Of a DNA stretch of 48,503 nucleotides, positions 24,681-32,497 are shown in pieces. The position numbers were made by a program, and so were the translations under genes. Positions within the stretch are counted from its first letter, which is position 1, and every line of letters starts with the position of its first letter. The notes beneath the pieces are model-generated. The model had not been told where the DNA came from. It searched no databases and saw only the letters and a list, made by a program, of their open reading frames with translations. The stretch comes from Roseomonas sp. KE2513 (lineage in GTDB: Bacteria > Pseudomonadota > Alphaproteobacteria > Acetobacterales > Acetobacteraceae), in assembly GCF_016107305.1 (NCBI RefSeq), contig NZ_RCVR01000035.1:1-48503 (forward strand), read 5' to 3'.

Positions 24681-26225
24681 TCAGGCGAGCTGTCGCCCGG
24701 CCGCCGGCCAGTGCTCGCGCCGGAGCGCCTTCTTGTCCACCTTCCCGTGCGGCAGCCGCGGCAGGTCGGGCACGAAGGCAACGCGGCCGGGCTTCTTGTA
24801 GGAGGCGATGCGCCCGCGAACGTGCTCGATCAGCGCCGCGGCTTCGAGTTCCGCGCCGGGCTGGAGGACCACATAGGCCATCACCGCCTCGCCCCAGCGC
24901 TCGTCCGGCACGCCGATGACAGCGCATTCCGTGACCAGTGGGTGGGAGAGACAGGCCTCCTCCACCTCCCGGCTGTGCACGTTCTCGCCGCCGGAGACGA
25001 TGACGTCCTTCTTGCGGTCCAGCAGGTGCAGAAAGCCGTCCGTGTCGATCCGCCCGACATCGCCGGTGCGCAGCCAGCCGCCGGGGGCGAAGGCCGCCTC
25101 GGTCTGCGCGGGGTTGCGCCAGTAGCCGGACATGACGCCGGCCGAGCGGACCAGCACCTCCCCTTCCGGCGCGTCCTGCCCGGCGTCATCCACGATCCGC
25201 AGGCTTGTGCCGTGATAGGGCTGGCCGGCGGAGGCGAGGCGCCCCGCCTCTGCAGAGCCCTCGGGCGCGTCGAGGTTCTGCTGGAAGGGCAGCAGGATCG
25301 TGGAGGCGACGTGCTCCGTCATGCCGTAGAGCTGGTGGAAGACGGGGCCGAAGGCGGCCACCGCGCGCCGCAGGTCGGGCACGGGAACGGGCGCCGAGCC
25401 GTAGTGGATGCGCCTGAGGGTCGAGAGGTCGTGCCGCGTGCGCGCGGGGTGCTCGACGAGGGTCTTCACCATCACGGGCGCGAGGTGCGCGGCGGTGACG
25501 GCCTCGGCCTCGATCGCGCGGAACACGCTCTCCGGCTCGAAGCGGGGCAGCAGCACGCAGGAGCCGCCCATGTATTGCACCGAGAGCCATTCGATCTTCG
25601 CGCCCACGTGGAAGAGCGGCATGGTGATCAGCACGCGGTCGGTCGGCCGCAGCCCGGCCCCGCAGGCGATGTCGCCAGCCGCGTGCAGCATCGCGCCCTG
25701 CGAGAGCACCGCGCCCTTGGGCGTACCGGTCGTGCCGGAGGTGTAGATGATGTAGGCGGCGTCCTCCGGCTCCGGCGCGGGGCCGGGCGCGCTTTCGGCG
25801 CCGGCGAGCAGCGCCTCGTAATCAAGGGCCCCCGGCACAGCTGCACCGAGCGAGACGAGGAGTGGCGCCCGCGAGGGCAGGGCCGCGACGGCCTCGGAGT
25901 AGCGGTCCTCAAAGAGCAGCGCCGCGGGGTCGGCATCCGCCATGATGGCCGCCAGTTCGGGGGCCGCGAGGCGCCAGTTGAGCGGCACGAGGATGCAGCC
26001 CCCCATTTCCGCCGCGCCGTAGGCCTCGAGCATCTCGGCCCGGTTCTGCGACAGGACGGCGACGCGGTCGCCCGGGCGGATGCCGCGCGCGGCGAGTGCC
26101 GAGCGGAGGCGGGTGATGCGTGCTGCGTGGTCCGCATGGGTCCAGCTGCGGCCGGCATTGGTCAGAGCCGGGCGGCGCCCCGAGAGGGCGGCGTTGCGGG
26201 CGAGGAGGTCGGCGAGCGTGCGCAT
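24681..26225 (-). CDS. AMP-dependent acyl-CoA synthetase/ligase
   Basis: 514 residues. ANL-superfamily motifs are intact: P-loop YTSGTTGTPKG (near 158-168), YGMTE, GWLRTGDVGRID with DGFLHLLDRKKDVIVSGGENV, and the acyl-adenylate Lys in LPHGKVDKKAL. It activates a carboxylic acid to its CoA thioester at the cost of ATP. The ATG at 26225 begins the normal family N-terminus; sequence open further upstream overlaps the enolase-like gene and lacks homology. It is the last gene of the nine-gene leftward operon, 14 bases after the enolase-like gene. Probably supplies the CoA ester for the upstream enzymes. Confidence 0.9.
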   Translation of the reverse strand: MRTLADLLARNAALSGRRPALTNAGRSWTHADHAARITRLRSALAARGIRPGDRVAVLSQNRAEMLEAYGAAEMGGCILVPLNWRLAAPELAAIMADADPAALLFEDRYSEAVAALPSRAPLLVSLGAAVPGALDYEALLAGAESAPGPAPEPEDAAYIIYTSGTTGTPKGAVLSQGAMLHAAGDIACGAGLRPTDRVLITMPLFHVGAKIEWLSVQYMGGSCVLLPRFEPESVFRAIEAEAVTAAHLAPVMVKTLVEHPARTRHDLSTLRRIHYGSAPVPVPDLRRAVAAFGPVFHQLYGMTEHVASTILLPFQQNLDAPEGSAEAGRLASAGQPYHGTSLRIVDDAGQDAPEGEVLVRSAGVMSGYWRNPAQTEAAFAPGGWLRTGDVGRIDTDGFLHLLDRKKDVIVSGGENVHSREVEEACLSHPLVTECAVIGVPDERWGEAVMAYVVLQPGAELEAAALIEHVRGRIASYKKPGRVAFVPDLPRLPHGKVDKKALRREHWPAAGRQLA

Positions 26226-26239
26226 CGGATGATCCCGGC

Positions 26240-27298
26240 TCAGGGGTGCAAGCGGGCGATGGTCGCCCAGTCGGCGCGGGCGGCGGCGCGCCCGGATGGC
26301 AGCGCAACGCGGCCGCCGCGGAGGGCGGGCGGCTCCTTCGTCAGCGGCCGGTCGAAGAGGAGGAAGGTGGAGGTCTCGGCGGGCGGCCAGCCAGGCGGCA
26401 TCCGTGCCGCGAGCCGCCAAGTGGCGCCGGCGCCGAGATCGCTCTCGCCGAACAAGCCGATGGCGACCTCCGCACCGGCCGCCGTCGCGCGGGCCGCGAT
26501 GGCTTCGGTGACGGAGGGGCCGACACGGCCGGGCTTGATGCCGAGGGCGCGCGCCCCGCGCTCGAGAAACGTGGCGCCGTCCGCTTCCGACCAGATGGCC
26601 GCGTCCACCATGATAGGTGCGGCGCAAGCCGACTGGATCCTCCGGAAGGCCTCGTCGGGGCGGAGGGTGGTGGGGTCCTCCACATGGGTGAGGCCGGCCG
26701 CCGCCAGGGACGCGACATGCGCGCGCAGGGCGGGACCGTCGGCGTAGAGGCCATTCATGTCGAGGGTGAGCGCGACGCCCGGACCCACGGCAGCACGGAC
26801 GGCGCGGACCGTTTCCAAGTCCCGCTCGAAGGTGCGGCCACCCTTCAGCTTCAGTGCCGAGAAGCCGTGCGCCGCGACCATCGCCTCAGCCTCCCGCGCC
26901 ATCGCGGCCGGGTCCTTGAGGGTGATCGTCCACGAGAGGGGCAGCTCGCCCGAAGGCCCCTCCTCTTCCAGCAGGTCGCGGACGGCAGCGTCGGCCATTG
27001 CCTTAGCGGTCGCGTTCTCCGGCACGCGCGCCAGCGCTTTGAGCACGGCGCCGGGGGCTGAGAGGTCGCGATTCAGCAGGCGCGGCAGCACCACGCCTTC
27101 GAGCACCGTGGCGAGGGAGGCGAGGGTCGCACCCGACCAGGTCGGCTTGGCCGTTCCCTCGGAGGCCCCTTCCCGCCCGTCCTCCGCCCGCAAACGGAGG
27201 ATCAGGAGATCGGCGGAGACCTCCGCAACATCGGACCACTCGACCGGCGCCCGATAGGGCAGTCGGACGGGGTGCAGTGACCAGCCGGCGAGGCGCAT
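26240..27298 (-). CDS. Enolase-superfamily protein (mandelate racemase / muconate lactonizing type)
   Basis: 352 residues from the ATG one base after the preceding stop. Active-site pieces of the muconate lactonizing subgroup are visible: the KxK motif in SALKLKGG, metal ligands Asp in LTLDMNG, Glu in HVEDPT and Asp in IMVDAAIW, then Lys in LGIKPGRVG. Members abstract a proton alpha to a carboxylate and act as cycloisomerases, racemases or dehydratases. The substrate is unknown. Its place between a Bug receptor and the CoA ligase suggests an early step on the free acid before CoA activation (inference). Confidence 0.85.
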   Translation of the reverse strand: MRLAGWSLHPVRLPYRAPVEWSDVAEVSADLLILRLRAEDGREGASEGTAKPTWSGATLASLATVLEGVVLPRLLNRDLSAPGAVLKALARVPENATAKAMADAAVRDLLEEEGPSGELPLSWTITLKDPAAMAREAEAMVAAHGFSALKLKGGRTFERDLETVRAVRAAVGPGVALTLDMNGLYADGPALRAHVASLAAAGLTHVEDPTTLRPDEAFRRIQSACAAPIMVDAAIWSEADGATFLERGARALGIKPGRVGPSVTEAIAARATAAGAEVAIGLFGESDLGAGATWRLAARMPPGWPPAETSTFLLFDRPLTKEPPALRGGRVALPSGRAAARADWATIARLHP

Positions 27299-27299
27299 C

Positions 27300-28277
27300 C
27301 TAGTCGACCCTCGCCCCGAAGGCCTCGACCACCCGGGCCCAGCGAGCGGAGTCCTCGCGCAGGAAATCCGCGAAGGCAGCGGGCGGGAGGTGGCGTGCCT
27401 CCGCCCCGGCCCGCGCGAGCGCGTCCCGGACACGCGCATCAGCCAGCGCCTCGGCCATGGCAGCGGAGAGACGGGCGGCGATCGGCTCGGGCAGCGCGGC
27501 GGGGCCGAAGAGGCCGAACCAGGCGACGGCCTCGTAGCCGGGGAAGCCGCTCTCCGCCACTGTCGGCAGCTCGGGCGCGAGCGGCGAGCGCGCGGCGCCC
27601 GTCACGGCCAGCGCGCGCAGCCGCCCCGCCTCGGCGTGCGGCATAACGGAGGGCGCGGTGAAGGCCATTACAGCCACGCGACCGGCCAGCAGGTCGTTGA
27701 GCGCCGCAGGGCCACCAGGATAGGGCACGTGCAGCATGTCTATGCCGGCCACCGTCTTCAGCAGTTCCATCGCGAGGTGCCCGCTGCTGCCGTTGCCCCC
27801 CGAGGCGTAGGCGATGCTCGAAGGCCGGGCCTTCGCCGCCGCGATCAGGCCGCCGAGGCTGTTCACGCCGAGCGAGGGATGCACGACGATGACGTTCGGC
27901 GCCTCCGCCGCCAGCGCCACGGGCGCGGTGTCGCGCAGCGGGTCGTGCGGCATGCGGCGGTAGAGATGCGGGTTGATGGTGTGGGTGGGGCTCGCGCCGA
28001 GGAGCAGCGTGTGGCCGTCCGCCTGCGCGCGAACGACGAGGTCCGTGCCGAGCGTGCCGTTCGCGCCGGGACGGTTGTCCACCACGAAGGGCCGGCCGAA
28101 GGCGCGCGACAGCTCGGGCGCTAGCAGCCGCGCCACGAGGTCCGCCGTGCCGGCGGCGGGAAAGGGCACGACGAGCGTGACCGCGCGCTCCGGCCATCCC
28201 TGCGCCCGGGCCTTCGCGGCAAGAAGGATGGCGGGCAGCGCGAGCGCCGCGCGACGGGTGAGGCGATCACGCGGCAT
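27300..28277 (-). CDS. Bug-family tripartite tricarboxylate transporter receptor
   Basis: 325 residues. Signal peptide includes RLTRRAALALPAILLAAKARA, cut before QGWPER. The mature protein shows VTLVVPFPAAGTADLVARLL and VDNRPGANGTLGTDLVV, the Bug ligand-site loops. It overlaps the upstream acyl-CoA dehydrogenase by 11 bases, so translation is coupled. Second orphan receptor within the same operon as those at 29443 and 32498. Confidence 0.88.
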   Translation of the reverse strand: MPRDRLTRRAALALPAILLAAKARAQGWPERAVTLVVPFPAAGTADLVARLLAPELSRAFGRPFVVDNRPGANGTLGTDLVVRAQADGHTLLLGASPTHTINPHLYRRMPHDPLRDTAPVALAAEAPNVIVVHPSLGVNSLGGLIAAAKARPSSIAYASGGNGSSGHLAMELLKTVAGIDMLHVPYPGGPAALNDLLAGRVAVMAFTAPSVMPHAEAGRLRALAVTGAARSPLAPELPTVAESGFPGYEAVAWFGLFGPAALPEPIAARLSAAMAEALADARVRDALARAGAEARHLPPAAFADFLREDSARWARVVEAFGARVD

Positions 28278-29424
28278 AGCGACCCTCCAGGACCTCGCGC
28301 GCGATGGTGTTGCGGTGGATCTCCGTCGTGCCGTAGCCGACGGACATGCCGCGCACGTCACGGAAGTAGCGCTCGAAGGGGAACTCCTCCGAGAGGCCGT
28401 AGCCGCCGGCGAGCTGCATGGCGGCGTTGGTCACGCGCACCGACATCTCGTTGACGAAGGTCTTGGCGACGGAGGCGTCCATCGGCGTGGCCTCGTTCGC
28501 GTCGATGCGCCGCGCAGCCCGCCAGAGGAGGGCACGGCCGGCCTCGATGTCGATGGCCATGTCCGCGAGACGCCATTGCAGCCCCTGGAACTCCGAGAGC
28601 GACTTGCCGAACTGCTTGCGCTCGCGGAGGTAGGCCGTCGCGCCATCGAGGGCGGCGCCGGCGACGCCAAGGCAGACGGTGGGATTGCCCGCGATCCGGT
28701 CTGCATCCAGCACCTTGAACAGGTGGCGCATGCCGCCCGCGGGCACGATGAGGTTCTCCGCGGGGATGCGGCAGGCGTCGAAGTTCAGGCCGGCCATGCC
28801 CGTCGCGCGCAGGCCGATCATGTCGAGGTGGTTGCCGATGGTGAAGCCGGGCGTGCCGCGCTCCACCAGCACAGCGCCGACGCCGCGCATCCCCGGCTCG
28901 TCCGAGAGCCGCACGAGGACGAGGAACAGGTCTGAGACCTGCGCGCCGGAGCACCAGGTCTTCGCGCCGTCGATGACGTAGCGGTCGCCGTCCTTGCGCG
29001 CCCGCGTGCGCACGGCCGCGACGTCCGAGCCCGCCTCGGGTTCGCTCATGCTCCAGGCGGCCAGGGTTTCAGCCCTGGCGAAGCGCGGCAGCCAGCGGCG
29101 CTTCTGCTCCTCCGTGCCGAGATGAAGGATGCTGCGCGGCGTCGCGCCATCCGTCCCGCTCAGGAGGATAGCGGTATTGGCGCAGTTGCGGGCCACCTGT
29201 TCCATGACGATCACGGTGTCGAAGAGGCCGAGCCCGGCGCCGCCGTATTCCTCGGGGATGAAGGCGCCGCAGAAGCCGTGCTCCGCGAGGATGCGCAGGT
29301 TGCCGACGGGCGGAGCGTATTCGCGGTCGGCGCGCGCGGCCAGGGGGCGGAAATGCTCCTCGGCGAGGCTGCGCGCCGTCTCCTGGATCAGCCGCTGGTC
29401 TTCGGTCAGTTCCGGCTCTCGCAT
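28267..29424 (-). CDS. Acyl-CoA dehydrogenase
   Basis: 385 residues of the FAD-dependent acyl-CoA dehydrogenase family. Seen are the N-terminal helical part, the middle beta domain with AWSMSEPEAGSDVAAV and KTWCSGAQVSD, and the C-terminal helical domain ending VGYGTTEIHRNTIAREVLEG. The usual catalytic Glu of medium-chain enzymes (YEGT) is Gly here (YGTT). The alternative helix-G site used by isovaleryl-type enzymes reads LDADR, Asp in place of Glu. The base is thus unclear. A strong ribosome site (GGGGAGGGG) precedes the ATG. Predicted to introduce a double bond into an acyl-CoA for the hydratases of this operon. Confidence 0.88.
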   Translation of the reverse strand: MREPELTEDQRLIQETARSLAEEHFRPLAARADREYAPPVGNLRILAEHGFCGAFIPEEYGGAGLGLFDTVIVMEQVARNCANTAILLSGTDGATPRSILHLGTEEQKRRWLPRFARAETLAAWSMSEPEAGSDVAAVRTRARKDGDRYVIDGAKTWCSGAQVSDLFLVLVRLSDEPGMRGVGAVLVERGTPGFTIGNHLDMIGLRATGMAGLNFDACRIPAENLIVPAGGMRHLFKVLDADRIAGNPTVCLGVAGAALDGATAYLRERKQFGKSLSEFQGLQWRLADMAIDIEAGRALLWRAARRIDANEATPMDASVAKTFVNEMSVRVTNAAMQLAGGYGLSEEFPFERYFRDVRGMSVGYGTTEIHRNTIAREVLEGRYAA

Positions 29425-29442
29425 AACGCCACCCCTCCCCGT

Positions 29443-30417
29443 CTATTCGGGCTTGGCGCCGGTCGCGGCGACGACGCGGGCCCACATGGTTGTCTCCGCC
29501 GCGATCCGGCGGGCGAAGGCGTCGGGCGTCGCGGGCGCGGGCTCGACGCCGAGGGCGGCGAAGCGGGAGAGGAGGTCCTCGCTTGCCAGCGCCTTGAGGA
29601 TTTCCTCGCCGAGGCGGGCAGCGATAGGGTCCGGTGTGCCTGCGGGTACGACCAGGCCGTACCAGGTGGTCATGTCGAAGCCCGGCACTTCCGAGGCGAC
29701 GGGCGGCCATTGCGGGAAGGCGGCGACGCCCTCTGCCGGGCTGACCGCCAGTGCACGGAGGCGCCGCGCCTGGATCTGCGGCACGGCCGCGGTCAGGCCC
29801 ACGAAGCCGAGCTGCACCTCGCCGGTCGCGCTCGCCTGCATGGCCGGCGCCACGCCGCGATATGGCACGGCGACGGCCCGCGTGCCCGAGAGGTTCTTGA
29901 ACCACTCCATTGCCAGGCCGTGCACGCTGCCTGGTCCGAGCGAGGCATAGGACATGGCATCGGGCCGCGCCTTGAGCAGCGCGATGAGCGTGCGCAGGTC
30001 CGTCGCGGGCACAGAGGGGTGCACGACCAGCGCGAAGGGCACGGTGCAGAGGGAGCTCAGCGGCCGCAGGTCGCGCGCATTGTCGTAAGGCACGCTCGGG
30101 TAGAGGGCTGGGTTGATGGTGATGGTAGTGGTCACGAGGCCGAACGTGTGGCCGTCGGGCGCGGCGCGCGCCACGACCTCGGTGCCCACCATCTCGGAAG
30201 CGCCAGGGCGGTTCTCCACGGCGACGGGCTGACCCAGCGTGTCACCGAGGGCACGCGCGATGAGGCGGCCAACGATATCGGTGCCGCCGCCGGGCGTGTA
30301 GGGGATGATGAGGCGGATGGGGCGGCTCGGCGCCCAGGCGGTGCCGGTCTGCGCCCTGGCGGCCGTGGGCGCCAGGAGAAGCGCGCCGAGTGAGCGACGC
30401 CCGATGGTGCTAGCCAT
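29443..30417 (-). CDS. Bug-family tripartite tricarboxylate transporter receptor
   Basis: 324 residues. Signal peptide MASTIGRRSLGALLLAPTA..., cut near ARAQ (residue 23). RLIIPYTPGGGTDIVGRLI and VENRPGASEMVGTEVVA are the Bug loops. The start overlaps the citryl-CoA lyase stop by 8 bases. It lies 18 bases before the acyl-CoA dehydrogenase. The three receptors of this operon differ clearly in sequence, so they are not recent duplicates and may bind different ligands. Confidence 0.88.
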   Translation of the reverse strand: MASTIGRRSLGALLLAPTAARAQTGTAWAPSRPIRLIIPYTPGGGTDIVGRLIARALGDTLGQPVAVENRPGASEMVGTEVVARAAPDGHTFGLVTTTITINPALYPSVPYDNARDLRPLSSLCTVPFALVVHPSVPATDLRTLIALLKARPDAMSYASLGPGSVHGLAMEWFKNLSGTRAVAVPYRGVAPAMQASATGEVQLGFVGLTAAVPQIQARRLRALAVSPAEGVAAFPQWPPVASEVPGFDMTTWYGLVVPAGTPDPIAARLGEEILKALASEDLLSRFAALGVEPAPATPDAFARRIAAETTMWARVVAATGAKPE

Positions 30418-31201
30418 GCTCGTCCTCCCCCTTCGCGGCATTCCTCGCCGTCTCCTCCTCCACGCGCAGCCAGACCTCGCGGGCGATGGGCTGGCGCAGT
30501 TCCTCCGCGATGTGCCCGACGAGGCCGACCGCGCGGCCGATGACCGCGAGGCCGCGGCAGAGACGCCAGTCGAGCCCCATGTCGGACGCGATGGCGCCGA
30601 GCGCGCCGGTCGCGTTCACCGGCAGCGACTTGCCGGAGGATGCCTCGGCCGCGCGCGAAACCTCCTGCATGAGAGCGACGTGGCGGCCGGCAATGTGGTG
30701 CTCCTCCGCGAGGGCGAAGAGGACGGGCGCGCGCGGGTCCACCGGCTTGTGCAGCGGGTGACCGATTCCCGGAACCACCGCCTTGCGGGCGAAGCGCTCC
30801 GCCACGATGCCGCGCGCCATTTCCGCGAGGTCCGCCTCGGCCGGCGCGTCACGCAGTGCCTCCTGGAGCAGCTTCGCCGCGCCCTCCGCCGTACCGGCAA
30901 AGGTAGTGCCCATGCCGCAGAGGCCTGCCGCCACGGCCGCCTGGAGGGATTCCGGTGCGCCGAGATAGGTCAGGCGCGTCGCGATCGCCATAGGCGTCAT
31001 CCCGTGCTCCACGAGCACGACGAGCAGCGCGTCGAAAACCTTCGACTCCCCGGGCGTCGGCTCGCGGCCGGTGATCTCCAGCCAAGCCATGTCCGAAAGC
31101 GAGACCTTGCCGAGCAGGTCGCGGCAGAGGTCGCGCCCCTGCACCCAGATGCGGTCGGGCGTGCTCCGGCCCATGCCGGAGACGAGATCGGTGGCTCTCA
31201 T
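30410..31201 (-). CDS. Citryl-CoA lyase / citrate synthase-like protein
   Basis: 263 residues, about 60% of the length of citrate synthase and typical of stand-alone citryl-CoA lyases. Catalytic-region marks are VEHGMTPMAIATRL (first active His), PGIGHPLHKPVDPRAP (second) and IGRAVGLVGHIAEE (Arg region, with Arg and His). Known members cleave citryl-CoA to acetyl-CoA and oxaloacetate; paralogues may act on citramalyl- or other 3-hydroxy-acyl-CoA esters. Here it follows an enoyl-CoA hydratase with an ATGA overlap, so it probably does the C-C cleavage of a 3-hydroxy(-carboxy)acyl-CoA produced by hydration (inference). Confidence 0.83.
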   Translation of the reverse strand: MRATDLVSGMGRSTPDRIWVQGRDLCRDLLGKVSLSDMAWLEITGREPTPGESKVFDALLVVLVEHGMTPMAIATRLTYLGAPESLQAAVAAGLCGMGTTFAGTAEGAAKLLQEALRDAPAEADLAEMARGIVAERFARKAVVPGIGHPLHKPVDPRAPVLFALAEEHHIAGRHVALMQEVSRAAEASSGKSLPVNATGALGAIASDMGLDWRLCRGLAVIGRAVGLVGHIAEELRQPIAREVWLRVEEETARNAAKGEDEHG

Positions 31202-32022
31202 GCGCCCTTCCCGCCGAGGCCGGGCTTGTAAGCCTTGTCGAGGAAGCCCTGCGCCCCCTTCTCCCGCCAGCTTCCCCCCTGACGCTGCGTCAGCTCATGA
31301 TACTTCGCGCTGACGTAGTCCTGCGCCGCGTCATGCGACATCTCCTGCGTCAGCCAGAAGGATTCCTTTGTCGCCCGCAGCGCGTGCGGGTCCTTGGACG
31401 CGATTTCGCGCGCGAGGGCGAAGGTTTCGTCGCGGAGCGACGCGCGCGGCACGGCGAGGTTCACGAGGCCCATCCGTTCCGCCGCGCGCCCGTCAAAGGG
31501 GCGGCCGGTCATGGCGTGCAGCAACCCGTCCCGCGGCCGGGCGAGGCGCGTGAGGGAGCGGGTGACGGGGCCTGCGGGGAACATGCCGAAGTTGATCTCG
31601 GAGACGCCGAAGGTCGCGTCCTCCGCCGCGATCGCGAGGTCGCAGGATTCCACGAGCGAGACGCCGCCGCCAAAGGTCCAGCCGTTCACCATGGCGATCA
31701 CCGGCTTGGGGAAGCGCCGCAGCGTGCGCGCGCGCCACTCATAGGTCAGGCGGTCGATCCGGTCGTACTCGTCCGGCCGGTCCTTGAGCCCGACGAGGAA
31801 TTCCTTAATGTCCATGCCGCCGCAGAAGGCCTCGCCCGCGCCGGTCAGCACCACCACGCGCGCCTCGGCGTCGTAGCGCAGCACCTCCAGCGCCTCCGCC
31901 GCCTCCTCGTTCATGCGCGGGTTCATCGCGTTGCGCTTGGCCGGGCGGTTGAGGGTGAGGACGGCGATGCCTCCCTCCTCCCGGCTCAGCGCGATCGTTT
32001 CCCAGTTCCGGATCTCTGGCAT
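31198..32022 (-). CDS. Enoyl-CoA hydratase/isomerase, hydroxycinnamoyl-CoA hydratase-lyase-like
   Basis: 274 residues with a crotonase fold. The order RPAKRNAMNP, GAGEAFCGGMDIKEF (oxyanion Gly), AMVNGWTFGGG and FGVSEINFG gives the active-site Glu at residue 142, aligned with Glu143 of p-hydroxycinnamoyl-CoA hydratase-lyase (HCHL) as I recall it. The C-terminal QDYVSAKYHELT and GFLDKAYKPGL also resemble HCHL. One binding-site Trp of HCHL (after Glu-Ile-Asn) is Phe here, so the substrate may differ from ferulate or coumarate. AGGA about ten bases upstream supports the ATG. The gene couples to the citryl-CoA lyase by ATGA. Confidence 0.85.
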   Translation of the reverse strand: MPEIRNWETIALSREEGGIAVLTLNRPAKRNAMNPRMNEEAAEALEVLRYDAEARVVVLTGAGEAFCGGMDIKEFLVGLKDRPDEYDRIDRLTYEWRARTLRRFPKPVIAMVNGWTFGGGVSLVESCDLAIAAEDATFGVSEINFGMFPAGPVTRSLTRLARPRDGLLHAMTGRPFDGRAAERMGLVNLAVPRASLRDETFALAREIASKDPHALRATKESFWLTQEMSHDAAQDYVSAKYHELTQRQGGSWREKGAQGFLDKAYKPGLGGKGA

Positions 32023-32033
32023 GGGGGTTTTCC

Positions 32034-32492
32034 TCAGGGAAAGGCGAGGAGGATGCTGCGGGCGACGAGGACGGGCTTGGCCGCGCCCTCCGCCTCCACG
32101 CTGAGGTCGATCTCGATGCGCGTGGCGCCGCCGCGGGCCGGTTCCACAGCGGCGAGCACGCCGCGCAGGCGCACGCGGTCGCCGGCCCGCACGGGGCCCG
32201 TGAAGCGCAGTCGCTCGATGCCGTAGTTCAACCAGCGCGAGGCGCGGCGCACGTCGAAGGTCTCCCCGAGCATGGAGGTGGTCATGGAGAGGGTGAGGAA
32301 GCCCTGGGCGATCACGCCGCCGAACTCCGTCTCCCGCGCGGCGCGCTTGGCGTCGGTGTGGATCCAGTGATCGTCCCCGCAGAGCCGTGCGAAGGCGATC
32401 ACCTTCTCCTCCTCCACCGAGCGCCAGGGCGAGGGGCCGATGGGGGTGCCGACATGGGCGGCGAGGTCCTCGGGCGTCTCGACGGCGAGCAC
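32034..32492 (-). CDS. MaoC-family (R)-hydratase
   Basis: 152 residues from a GTG five bases after the receptor stop. The hot-dog-fold signature includes FARLCGDDHWIHTDAKRAA with the catalytic Asp and His, FGGVIAQGFLTLSM and YGIERLRFTGPVRAGDRVR. MaoC hydratases add water to 2-enoyl-CoA esters, giving the (R)-3-hydroxy product. The operon therefore encodes two hydratase types, crotonase and MaoC. The frame is open further upstream inside the receptor gene but only the GTG gives a normal N-terminus (MLAVETPEDLAAHVG). Confidence 0.85.
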   Translation of the reverse strand: MLAVETPEDLAAHVGTPIGPSPWRSVEEEKVIAFARLCGDDHWIHTDAKRAARETEFGGVIAQGFLTLSMTTSMLGETFDVRRASRWLNYGIERLRFTGPVRAGDRVRLRGVLAAVEPARGGATRIEIDLSVEAEGAAKPVLVARSILLAFP

Positions 32493-32497
32493 GGCGC

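Noticed and set aside
24675-26747. A 690-residue open frame on the plus strand
   Set aside because: Antisense to the CoA ligase and part of the enolase-like gene; no recognisable domain.
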